Source: an uncultured Clostridia bacterium (GTDB taxonomy: Bacteria; Bacillota; Clostridia; Christensenellales; Borkfalkiaceae). From it: a stretch of DNA of 64,000 nt. Position numbers and translations under genes: made by a program. Of the stretch, positions 46,199 through 53,567 are shown piece by piece. The stretch covers positions 1 through 64,000 of the forward strand of contig CAKQQY010000002.1 in assembly GCA_934271245.1 (NCBI GenBank). The letters run 5' to 3'. Below the pieces are notes generated by a model. It worked only from the letters and a program-made list of their open reading frames with translations, searched no databases and was not told where the DNA came from. Within the stretch, counting starts at the first letter, position 1. Each line of letters begins with the position of its first letter.

Positions 46199-46280
46199 GA
46201 GAAGCAAAGGTTTTGTCTGTCGGCAAAACCTTTGAATCCGTTACGATTTTCCGTAAAAACGCGTGGTTTTTACGCTTCTC
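46199..46280. repeat. Cloverleaf-shaped palindromic unit (third copy)
   Basis: GAGAAGC (46199-46205) pairs with GCTTCTC (46274-46280) and encloses three hairpins: AAAGGTTTTG/CAAAACCTTT (206-215 with 224-233), AATC/GATT (235-238 with 245-248) and GTAAAAAC/GTTTTTAC (253-260 with 266-273), in the numbering 46200 plus the offset. A 7-bp closing stem with three abutting hairpins is the same design as the two units near 51.5 kb. It lies in the 164-base gap between the pepF stop and the dnaB start. It could act on pepF transcript ends or in the dnaB leader, but no T run follows. Confidence 0.6.
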
Positions 46281-46325
46281 GTTTTAATTGCGCTATTTTT
46301 CCTTATAGGTAATTTTTCGCTTGGA

Positions 46326-48077
46326 TTACAGTTTCTTAAACTGCTCCAAAGCGTTTTCGAAGGTCTTAAACGCCGCTTCGAAAGGTCCTTTCTTCGTAAG
46401 GTCTACGCCCGCGATTTTAAGCAATTCTACGGGGCTGTCGGAACCGCCCGAAGATAAGAACTTAAAGTAATCTTTAACCGCGGGTTCGCCTTCGGTTAAA
46501 ATTCTGTTGGCGATTGCAAGCGCGCTCGTAATGCCGGTTGCGTATTTATAAACGTAGAAAGCGCGATAGAAATGCGGAATTCTCGCCCATTCGTATCTGA
46601 TTTCGCAACCCTTTTCGATAGCGTCGCCGTAATATTTTTCGTTGATTTCGGCGTACTTCGCGCTCATACCGTCTTTGGTTAAGGGTTCGCCCTTTTCCAC
46701 CGTTTCGTGAGCGTACTGTTCGAATTCCGAGAACTGCGTCTGGCGGAAAAGCGTCGTTCTTATCATTTCCAAAAGATATGAGAGCAAATATTTTTTAAGT
46801 TTATCGTCTTTCGCGGTAGAAAGCAGGTAATTAACGAGCATTACTTCGTTTACGGTGCTTGCGACTTCCGCTACGAAAATTTTATAATCGGCTTTGGCGT
46901 AAGGCTGGGTGCGGTTAGAAAAATAGGTGTGCATACTATGACCCATTTCGTGCGCTATAGTGAAAACTTCGTTAGTGGTTTTCTGATAGTTGAGCAACAC
47001 GTAAGGGTGCGTATCGAACACGCCCGCGCTGTACGCTCCGCTCTTTTTGCCTTTGGTTTCGTAAACGTCTACCCATCTTTCGTCGTGCGCTTTTTTGAGA
47101 AGTTCGCCGTATTCTTTTCCGAAAGGTTTAAGTCCTTCTATTACGAGATTATAAGCGTCGTCGTATTCCAGTTCGATTTCGGCGTTTTCAACGGTGGGAA
47201 CGTACATATCGTACATATACATTTTCTTTAAGCCGAGTTCCTTTTTCTTCACTCTCATATATTCGTGAAGAAGCGGAAGCGCTTTGTCTACCGAAGTAAT
47301 AAGATTGTCGTAAACGTCTTTCGTGACGTCTTCGGTGGCGAGAGCCATTTCGAGCGTCGAACCGTAATTTCTCGCTTTGGCGTTGAACACGTCCTTTTTA
47401 ACGCTTCCGTAATAGGTGGAAGTAATCGTATTCAGAAGATTTTCAAATGATTTATAGTAACTCTTATACGCTCTCTTTCTTAAATTTCTGTCGTGAGAAC
47501 GCATAACGACGCCGTACATACCGTGGCTTAACTGTATAGTTTCTTTACCGTTTTTAATCTTTCCGAACTGTATGTCCGCATTATTGATTTTGGTAAATAT
47601 TTCTATGAAACTCGAAAGCGCTTCGCCGCTTTCCGCCAGAAGTTTTTCTTCTTTTTCGGAAAGAATGTGCGCTTTGCTCTTTAAGAGCGTCGAAAGCATA
47701 TAGTCGTAATCGGACAAATCTTTATCCGCTATATATCCCTTTAACTTTTCTTCGGGAAGAGCCGTGAGTTCGGGCGTTACGAACGCAACCGCCGATTCGT
47801 ATTTTACCGCAAGGTTCATTACCTTTGCCGAAAGCGCGCCGTAAAAACTGTTCGACGTGTCTTTATCTCTGTAAAGCATTGCGTAAAGACTTAATTTTTC
47901 TATCTTTCTCGATACGCTTTCCTGCTTTTTCATACAAGCGAGAAAACTCTTTTTATCCCCTAACTTACCCGCAAACTCCGAAAAATCGAGATCTTTGCCC
48001 GTTTCTTCGAATTCTTTTTCCCACGCTTCAGTGTTTTCGTAAATATCTTCCGTAGCCCATACGAAACGATTGTCCAT
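46326..48077 (-). CDS. pepF: Oligoendopeptidase F (M3 family)
   Basis: The 583-residue soluble metallopeptidase cleaves short peptides in the cytoplasm. The zinc site HEMGH is at 376-380, and the third ligand is in the following helix near AEVASTVNE. The long N-terminal helical half and the segment IPHFYRAFYVYKYATG near the C-terminus are typical of PepF. It has no signal peptide. It is followed by a gap holding a cloverleaf-like palindromic unit and then dnaB. It appears to be monocistronic. Confidence 0.95.
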   Translation of the reverse strand: MDNRFVWATEDIYENTEAWEKEFEETGKDLDFSEFAGKLGDKKSFLACMKKQESVSRKIEKLSLYAMLYRDKDTSNSFYGALSAKVMNLAVKYESAVAFVTPELTALPEEKLKGYIADKDLSDYDYMLSTLLKSKAHILSEKEEKLLAESGEALSSFIEIFTKINNADIQFGKIKNGKETIQLSHGMYGVVMRSHDRNLRKRAYKSYYKSFENLLNTITSTYYGSVKKDVFNAKARNYGSTLEMALATEDVTKDVYDNLITSVDKALPLLHEYMRVKKKELGLKKMYMYDMYVPTVENAEIELEYDDAYNLVIEGLKPFGKEYGELLKKAHDERWVDVYETKGKKSGAYSAGVFDTHPYVLLNYQKTTNEVFTIAHEMGHSMHTYFSNRTQPYAKADYKIFVAEVASTVNEVMLVNYLLSTAKDDKLKKYLLSYLLEMIRTTLFRQTQFSEFEQYAHETVEKGEPLTKDGMSAKYAEINEKYYGDAIEKGCEIRYEWARIPHFYRAFYVYKYATGITSALAIANRILTEGEPAVKDYFKFLSSGGSDSPVELLKIAGVDLTKKGPFEAAFKTFENALEQFKKL

Positions 48078-48171
48078 TTTTTACCTCCGAAATTAAATTA
48101 TTTTGTCGCGATTTATCGCGCTATGATACTTATTTATCTGCCCTTTTACGGGTTTTGCAATTACAAAAAGG

Positions 48172-48702
48172 TTATTCGCCGATCTGCTTTTTGCCGACCA
48201 CTTCGTAACTTATCAAAACGTTGCTTTGCGTAACGAATTCCACTTCGTCGCCCTTTTCGAGTTTGGGGAATTCCTCTTCGTAAAACACGAGAATTTTTCT
48301 TTCGAAATACTTGTTTTTATATTCGTTCCACTGAATAAAAATAAGCGATTTGAAGTCTACGCCGTCTTTTTCCTGCAATTCTTCGTCGTACTCCAAAAAG
48401 GTTGCTTTACCCTTTTCTTTAAGACCTTTTAAGATATTGCGGTGCACTTTATAGAATCTGTTGACCCTTTTAAACGGCAACCCCAAAAAAATAAAAGAAT
48501 ATATCACGAAAAGCACCGTAATCGGATAATGAACGAGTTTAACCGTGGTGATTTTCGGCGATTGGTACGGCAAAAGCCTGTACCATATTATGCACCCTAC
48601 GCTTATAAGAACGTAAACCGCAAGCGAAATAAAATATATCGTCAGAAACTTGTCCCGTTGTTTTTTAACGGCGCTATATTGCTCTTCGTAAAAATACTGC
48701 AT
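48172..48702 (-). CDS. Membrane protein of unknown function
   Basis: I do not recognise this 176-residue protein. Two hydrophobic helices lie at about 22-42 and 58-80, preceded by a charged N-terminus (EEQYSAVKKQRDK) and followed by a soluble domain of about 95 residues with beta-strand character (FKSLIFIQWNEYKNKYFERK, then LEKGDEVEFVTQSNVLISYE). The domain resembles a small barrel of the kind found in PH-like or NfeD-like membrane proteins. It starts three bases after the signal peptidase gene, so the two share a transcript. Confidence 0.7.
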   Translation of the reverse strand: MQYFYEEQYSAVKKQRDKFLTIYFISLAVYVLISVGCIIWYRLLPYQSPKITTVKLVHYPITVLFVIYSFIFLGLPFKRVNRFYKVHRNILKGLKEKGKATFLEYDEELQEKDGVDFKSLIFIQWNEYKNKYFERKILVFYEEEFPKLEKGDEVEFVTQSNVLISYEVVGKKQIGE

Positions 48703-48705
48703 TTT

Positions 48706-49389
48706 TCACCCTTTTATGTTTTTTTCTAAATCGATTCCGAAAAATCCGTACAACTTTTTCTGGAAGTTATATATTGCGTTGGTAATTCCCTTTACGTTTA
48801 CCGACCAGTTTTCCACAACCCCTATAACGTTTTCCCTTTTACAAGGTCCGTTAGCTCTTGCGTCGGCGCTTACTTCTCTGTTATCGCCGAGGTAGAAAAT
48901 TTCGTCTTCTCCTAAGGTAAGTCCTTTCGGAAGAAGTTTTTTCAGTTCGTTGTCGATTAAATTTCCGTTTTCGTCCGTAACCTTATCGGGAACGTGCCTT
49001 AAATCGGTTATCACGCCGTCGTCTAAATAATCTTCGCTAAGCGGTTCGTCGTTTATAAACACCTTTCCGTTTCTTATCGCCACTTTTTCGCCGCCGACGG
49101 CGATTACTCTTTTTATTATTATATAATCTTTGTCTTTTAATCCGCCAATGATTACTATATCGCCCCGTTTAACGTCCTTTTTCACGGTATTCGCGTACAA
49201 CATATCGCCGTTTATAAGTGTGTTTTTCATCGAATCGCCGGATACTCTGACGGACATATAAACCACGCCGAACAAAACGTTTACGAAAAGCATAACCGTC
49301 GTCATCACGATAAGCGCGATGTAAAATTTTGCGTCTTTTTTGTACCTTGTGTTTTCGGCTGTATAAAGACTGTCTTTAATTTCCGTCAT
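48706..49389 (-). CDS. lepB: Signal peptidase I
   Basis: The 227-residue enzyme cleaves signal peptides outside the membrane. One N-terminal helix at about 22-44 anchors it. The catalytic serine is Ser53 in SGDSM, the general-base lysine is Lys93 in IIKRVIAVGG, and the GDNREVSADAR box follows near 165. It has the single-helix Gram-positive layout and slightly larger size than the Bacillus enzymes, with an insert around 120-155. It overlaps the DUF951 gene by 14 bases and is followed by a small membrane-protein gene. Confidence 0.95.
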   Translation of the reverse strand: MTEIKDSLYTAENTRYKKDAKFYIALIVMTTVMLFVNVLFGVVYMSVRVSGDSMKNTLINGDMLYANTVKKDVKRGDIVIIGGLKDKDYIIIKRVIAVGGEKVAIRNGKVFINDEPLSEDYLDDGVITDLRHVPDKVTDENGNLIDNELKKLLPKGLTLGEDEIFYLGDNREVSADARANGPCKRENVIGVVENWSVNVKGITNAIYNFQKKLYGFFGIDLEKNIKG

Positions 49390-49570
49390 TCGGGTTGTCC
49401 TTTATTTCTTTCGCCATTTTTCGAACGGCGTCTTTACTCATAAAAACGCTGCGTCCGCATTTTAAGCATTTAAGTTTTACGTCCGCGCCGAGTCTTTCCA
49501 CCGACCACTCGTTTCCGCCGCAGGCGTGCGTTTTTTTTGATATTATTACGGTTTTTTCTTTGAATTCCAT
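49376..49570 (-). CDS. DUF951-family zinc-ribbon protein
   Basis: The 64-residue protein resembles YyzM and other DUF951 members: KKTHACGGNEWSVERLG followed by KLKCLKCGRSVFM, where the cysteines (CGG, CLKCG) probably bind zinc. The function of the family is unknown; members are often encoded near ribosome-binding or replication genes. The start is uncertain: ATG at 49570 matches family length, while one at 49609 would add 13 residues and overlap the preceding gene. Neither has a strong ribosome-binding site. The end overlaps lepB by 14 bases. Confidence 0.75.
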   Translation of the reverse strand: MEFKEKTVIISKKTHACGGNEWSVERLGADVKLKCLKCGRSVFMSKDAVRKMAKEIKDNPNDGN

Positions 49571-49599
49571 TTTTGTTTTTTCCGTTTTACGAAGTCCCG

Positions 49600-51270
49600 T
49601 CAGACCCATATAACGTTATTTATAAGGAACTTCTTTTCGCACGAGAAACTTATCGAAAACAATTCTTCGTAAGTTTTTAAAACCATACCTTCGGCAGTTT
49701 TGAATTTAGACATTTCGAACTTAACGTTATACCACACGTTACCGCCCGAAATGCTCGTTTTTGCCGAATATTCCGTTCCGTTTTCGTTTTTCGTTTTCAG
49801 CGTAACCTTAAAATCGGTCGCTTCCTGCGAACAAACGTCGAACATCAAGATGGCGTATTCGCCCGGACGATATTTTTCGGCGTTTACTTTATAAGACGTA
49901 AGTCCGCCTGCCGCGGTGACGCCTTCTATTCCCATAGGCCCTTCGGCGATTTTGACTTCTCTGTCCTTTCCTTCGACGTAACTGCCGCCGTCCGCGCGAA
50001 CGGGCGAAAAGACCGTTTCGCTGCCTTTGTTTCTTCCCGAAAAAATTATGGTGTCTTTATGGTTTACGGGAATATCTTTCTCGGTGAATTTTTTGGAAAT
50101 TATATACGAACTTATCGTAAACCCGTTTCCGTAAACGGCTTTCGCAAAGAAGAACGCCGCGCCCGATTTATAATAGGGAAGGTATTCGGCTATATATTTG
50201 CCGCCTTCCGCATTTAAGGCGGTTACCGGAACCCACGTTCTGTGGGCGGGATTAACTATGTTTTCCGCGGCGTAAACGGTTACGGAAACGAGATTCTTTT
50301 CGTCAGGAACGACGGTTACGTTCACCTTTCCGTTTTCTACCGCGGCGGAAATATCCATTTCGTTAGGCAAACCTTTTTTGCCGCCTACCGTCATATATTC
50401 TTTGAAGAAGATTTTAAGGTCGTCGAATTCCGACCATTTAACACCTTCGATATAGCCTACCGAATAATCGAGCGCGCGGTAAGCGGACGCGTCTATTCTC
50501 GATAAAGTGTCGTAAGCCCTGTCGCAATCGTTTTCGGGACTGTTTGTCGCCGAAACCACAAAACAGGGGCATTTTACGTGTTTGGAATAAGACTGGGGGT
50601 CTGAACCGGAAATAAATTTTAACGATTCGTCGGAAAACTGCGGCGATTCCAGATTAGAAAATTTGAAAATCCCGTGATATTCTCTCCACCCCGTATCTCC
50701 CACGAACGCGGCGCAAGCGAAGTTATCGTTAAAAGCGAGCGTCTGCCATAAAATTCCCGCGCCTTTCCCGATTCCTAACGCGCCGAGTTTTTTATCGCCC
50801 GAAGAACTTTTAAGATATTCCGCGGCGTATCTCGCGGCGTTCGCCCATTCGTACCAGCAAGTGGAAGTAACGTCGTCTTCTACTTTTAACAAACTGTTTT
50901 TGCATTCCGAATAGTTCGCGTAAGAAATATTGTCGGGATACTCTGTGTAGAATTTTTCTTCCGTTTTTCCGCGAAGGTCTATCATTAAAACCCTGTACCC
51001 TTCTTCCGCGAAATAAAAAGCGTGATTAAAATCGGGACCTTCGTCCAGCGAAGAAATAATTAGAAGCGACGGAGCGTTTAATATTCCGACGCGGCTTACT
51101 TCTATAGCGTGAATTCTGACTCTTCCGTAAAAGGTTTCCCTGCCGTCGATATGAAGTTCGGTAACGTTGAAATCTTCGTTCGTGTATTCCGACAGAACCT
51201 GCGCCGACGGCGGATTAGGAATATTGAAGTTGCCCCACACGTTAAGCGGAGTTAAAATATTACCTGCCAT
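49600..51270 (-). CDS. Alpha/beta-hydrolase-fold protein with a lost nucleophile
   Basis: The 556-residue cytoplasmic protein has an acetylxylan esterase or peptidase-like hydrolase fold in its first 320 residues (GYRVLMIDLRGK, a helix, then KLGALGIGKGAG, and VKCPCFVVSA). The nucleophile elbow, normally GxSxG, reads GIGKG at 166-170, with Gly168 where the serine should be, so classical hydrolase activity is unlikely. The second half (about 330-556) is beta-rich and resembles a jelly-roll carbohydrate-binding module (GEYAILMFDVCS, NVWYNVKFEMSK). No signal peptide is present. It is the first gene of the run leading to lepB. Confidence 0.7.
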   Translation of the reverse strand: MAGNILTPLNVWGNFNIPNPPSAQVLSEYTNEDFNVTELHIDGRETFYGRVRIHAIEVSRVGILNAPSLLIISSLDEGPDFNHAFYFAEEGYRVLMIDLRGKTEEKFYTEYPDNISYANYSECKNSLLKVEDDVTSTCWYEWANAARYAAEYLKSSSGDKKLGALGIGKGAGILWQTLAFNDNFACAAFVGDTGWREYHGIFKFSNLESPQFSDESLKFISGSDPQSYSKHVKCPCFVVSATNSPENDCDRAYDTLSRIDASAYRALDYSVGYIEGVKWSEFDDLKIFFKEYMTVGGKKGLPNEMDISAAVENGKVNVTVVPDEKNLVSVTVYAAENIVNPAHRTWVPVTALNAEGGKYIAEYLPYYKSGAAFFFAKAVYGNGFTISSYIISKKFTEKDIPVNHKDTIIFSGRNKGSETVFSPVRADGGSYVEGKDREVKIAEGPMGIEGVTAAGGLTSYKVNAEKYRPGEYAILMFDVCSQEATDFKVTLKTKNENGTEYSAKTSISGGNVWYNVKFEMSKFKTAEGMVLKTYEELFSISFSCEKKFLINNVIWV

Positions 51271-51444
51271 GCTCTCCTCCGATACAACCGCTTTATATTT
51301 TCTAAGAAAAAGTCGCGGCGACCCGTTTCGTATTAAGACATAATACGCGATAATTATTCCCGCGGTTACTTTTTGTTAAAGACTTCCGCACAAAATAAAA
51401 TGTATGTTTTCTGTTGATTTTTTGTTCTGGTTAGATTATAATAC
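51271..51444. other. Left part of the gap between the hydrolase-like gene and dnaD
   Basis: These 174 bases lie upstream of both divergent genes. A 7-bp inverted repeat CGTATTA/TAATACG spans 51329-51347, and the promoter-like pair described separately lies at the right end. No gene is visible and no minus-strand promoter for the hydrolase-like gene is convincing. Confidence 0.45.
51414..51442 (+). promoter_or_regulatory. Sigma-A promoter in front of the palindrome cluster
   Basis: TTGATT (51414-51419), a 17-base spacer and a perfect TATAAT (51437-51442) form a strong vegetative promoter on the plus strand. Transcription would start about at 51449, at the base of the first cloverleaf. It may drive the hairpin region as RNA, dnaD, or both. 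Confidence 0.75.
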
Positions 51445-51518
51445 GAGCGTGGAAACGTTCTGCGAACGTTTCGGTGGCTTTTGCCACCAACGAATTTTCT
51501 TCAAAAATTCGCACGCTC
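51445..51518. repeat. Cloverleaf-shaped palindromic unit (first copy)
   Basis: GAGCGTG (51445-51451) pairs with CACGCTC (51512-51518). Inside are three perfect hairpins with almost no spacer: GAAACGTTC/GAACGTTTC around TGC (51452-51472), GGTGGC/GCCACC around TTTT (51473-51488) and CGAATTTT/AAAATTCG around CTTCA (51491-51511). Sixty of 74 bases are in perfect stems. It has no anticodon or T-loop features, so it is not a tRNA gene despite its size and shape. Confidence 0.75.
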
Positions 51519-51661
51519 TATTGAAATTCTGCGTAAAAATGCTTGCAAATGCTTCGCGCTTGCGCATTTTTACTTGAATTTTGAATCTGTAATATTGATT
51601 AAAATCCGAGAAGTCGGAAATTTGCTCGCAAAGATTTACGACTTCGCTGCGATTTCACGCC
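51519..51661. repeat. Two long hairpins between the cloverleaf units
   Basis: The first hairpin (about 51521-51584) has AAATTC/GAATTT, then the 10-bp stem GTAAAAATGC (51533-51542) with GCATTTTTAC (51564-51573), and an inner GCAA/TTGC stem. The second (51610-51645) has GAAGTCG/CGACTTC with AAATTTG/CAAA and TTT pairing inside. A short GCG/CGC hairpin follows. The 5' GTAAAAA/TTTTTAC arm resembles the third hairpin of the unit at 46199-46280. Confidence 0.6.
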
Positions 51662-51739
51662 GGAAGCAGAAAACCGTTCGGTTTTCAGAAACCCGACAGG
51701 GTTTCAAATGTTTTGCAAAACTGCAAAACATTTGCTTCC
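51662..51739. repeat. Cloverleaf-shaped palindromic unit (second copy)
   Basis: GGAAGCA (51662-51668) pairs with TGCTTCC (51733-51739). Inside are GAAAACC/GGTTTTC around GTTC (51669-51686), GAAACCC/GGGTTTC around GACA (51688-51705) and AATGTTTTGCA/TGCAAAACATT around AAAC (51707-51732). The plan equals the first unit although the sequences differ, so the shape seems to be conserved rather than the bases. Confidence 0.75.
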
Positions 51740-51808
51740 TATAGTATAATACAATACTCGTTTCAATGCAAGTAATTTTCATTTATTCGGTATAAAAGGA
51801 CTATTTAT

Positions 51809-53476
51809 ATGACTTGTTCCTATTCAAAAGAATTTTCTTCGTCTACCGTTACCGACGTGGAAAACGTGTTCATTTACGAATATCTCCCCTTATCTACGGG
51901 CGACGCCGTAAAGGTGTATCTTTACGGACTTTTTTTGTGCCGCAACAAAGATTACGACCAGTCTATAGAAGATATCGCGAAAACGCTCAATATGTCCGTT
52001 TCGGACGTTAAAGACTGTTTTAAGTACTGGGAAGAATTCGGTTTGGTAAACGTCGTTTCGGAAGAACCTTTTTCCGTTCAGTACCTGCCGGTAAAAACGG
52101 CGTATTCCAACAAACCGAGAAAGTACAAAGCGGAAAAATATACCGATTTTACCAAAGGTTTACAGGCGCTTATCACGGGAAGAATGATAGGAACCACCGA
52201 ATATACGGAATACTTTTCGGTAATGGAAACTTTCGGAATAAAACCCGACGCTATGCTTATGATAGTCAAGTATTGCGTAGACAGAAAGGGCGCCGATATA
52301 GGTTACAAGTACGTTACGAAAGTCGCTACGGACTTCGGAACGCGCGGAATCATCACCGCCGAGAAAGTAGAAAACGAACTTTCTTCTTATATTTTCAGAA
52401 CGGCGGAAATAGACAAACTCTTAAAAGCAATGTCTTTACGTCGTCAGGCGGAAATAGAAGACCTTACCCTTCTTAACAAGTGGACGGAAGAACTCGGTTT
52501 CGATTACGAAAACGTGCTTTTCGCCGCAAAATCGCTTAAAAAAGGCAACATGCAGAAACTCGACGAGTTTTTGTTGGAACTCTATTCAATAAAATGCTTT
52601 TCGAAAGAAGAAATTTCTTCTTATTTAAATAACAAAAAGTCTATTTATGAACTCGCTATAAAGATAAACAAAACTTTGGGAATTTATACCGAAGGAATCG
52701 ACGCCGTCGTTGAAACTTACACCAAAAAATGGCTCTCTTACGGATTTACCGAAAACGCGCTTTTGCTTATCGCTTCTTACTCTTTTAAGTCTGGCAAAAA
52801 TCAACTCGCCGATATGGACGAGTTGGTAGATTATATGCACACTCGCGGTTTTATAGATTTATCCAGCGTAGACGATTATTTCCGCAAACTTTCGGAAACC
52901 GACGAATTCATTAAAAAAGTTCTTCTTTCCGCGGGCGTCAACCGCCGCCCCAACTCCTGGGACAGAGAAAATCTTTCTACTTGGAAGAGTTGGAATTTTA
53001 CCGAAGACATGATTCTGGAAGCGGCGAAGCTTTCCGCCGGCAAATCTTCCCCTATCGCCTATATGAACGGAATTTTAAGCAATTGGAAAAATAACGGCGT
53101 GTTTACCACCGAAAGCATAGGCGTTAAAGACGATTCGCAGGAAAATTACAACAGAGAATACGAAAAACGCCGCGAAGCCGCCGTCGCGAAAGCGCAGGCA
53201 AATCTCGACAAAGCCTTATCCATCGACGGTTACGAAACGGTTTACCGCCGACTGAATTCTATCGAAAAAGACCTTGCGTTCGCCGAAATCAACGGCAACG
53301 CCGAAGCGCTTAACAACTTCGAAAAAGAAAAACAGAATCTCATCGAAAGACAAAAAGCCTTGCTTGCCACCGTAAATCTCACCGTGGAAGACCTTTCGCC
53401 GAAATTTAAGTGCGAAAAATGTAAAGACACGGGTTACGTCGGCACGAAACGTTGCGATTGTTTCGATAAAAAGTAA
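51809..53476 (+). CDS. DnaD-domain replication protein with a DnaI-like zinc tail
   Basis: The 555-residue protein has an N-terminal winged-helix region (DIAKTLNMSVSDVKDCFKYWE), then repeated DnaD/DnaB_2 domains, seen as YxxxxxxKWLSYGF-like segments at about 210-245, 280-340 and 365-425, ending with AYMNGILSNWKNNGV. Such proteins prepare replication origins and load helicase in Firmicutes. A C-terminal CxxC at 535-538 and CxC at 549-551 (CEKCKDTGYV, RCDC) match the zinc-binding head of the DnaI/DnaC helicase loader. A loader gene usually follows dnaD in clostridia; here none does. The promoter region contains the palindrome block. Confidence 0.85.
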   Translation: MTCSYSKEFSSSTVTDVENVFIYEYLPLSTGDAVKVYLYGLFLCRNKDYDQSIEDIAKTLNMSVSDVKDCFKYWEEFGLVNVVSEEPFSVQYLPVKTAYSNKPRKYKAEKYTDFTKGLQALITGRMIGTTEYTEYFSVMETFGIKPDAMLMIVKYCVDRKGADIGYKYVTKVATDFGTRGIITAEKVENELSSYIFRTAEIDKLLKAMSLRRQAEIEDLTLLNKWTEELGFDYENVLFAAKSLKKGNMQKLDEFLLELYSIKCFSKEEISSYLNNKKSIYELAIKINKTLGIYTEGIDAVVETYTKKWLSYGFTENALLLIASYSFKSGKNQLADMDELVDYMHTRGFIDLSSVDDYFRKLSETDEFIKKVLLSAGVNRRPNSWDRENLSTWKSWNFTEDMILEAAKLSAGKSSPIAYMNGILSNWKNNGVFTTESIGVKDDSQENYNREYEKRREAAVAKAQANLDKALSIDGYETVYRRLNSIEKDLAFAEINGNAEALNNFEKEKQNLIERQKALLATVNLTVEDLSPKFKCEKCKDTGYVGTKRCDCFDKK

Positions 53477-53518
53477 ACGCTTCGCAATAAGCCTTTTCAC
53501 ATAACGATTTAAAAAGTC

Positions 53519-53553
53519 AAAGCCGCTCTGTAAAAAGCGGCTTTATTATTTTA
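53519..53553. terminator. Bidirectional terminator between the dnaD gene and capF
   Basis: AAAGCCGCT (53519-53527) pairs with AGCGGCTTT (53536-53544), with ATTATTTT following on the plus strand. It separates the replication gene from the convergent polysaccharide cluster. Confidence 0.85.
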
Positions 53554-53567
53554 GTTCGTTAAAACGC

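Larger units (their letters stand above)
51437..51752. repeat. 8-bp direct repeats TATAATAC flanking the palindrome block
   Basis: TATAATAC occurs at 51437-51444 and at 51745-51752. The first copy abuts the outer stem of the first cloverleaf; the second follows the last cloverleaf by five bases. Exactly 300 bases lie between. This is what a target-site duplication would look like, although the sequence is also a -10 box and could recur by chance. Confidence 0.55.

Noticed and set aside
51445..51518. Possible tRNA gene, because the size and cloverleaf outline fit.
   Set aside because: The middle hairpin has a TTTT loop on a 6-bp stem, there is no T-loop GTTCRA pattern, no invariant D-loop GG and no anticodon loop of seven bases.
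51481..51744. An 87-codon open frame across the palindrome block.
   Set aside because: Base pairing explains the sequence, there is no ribosome-binding site, and codon use is unlike that of the neighbouring genes.
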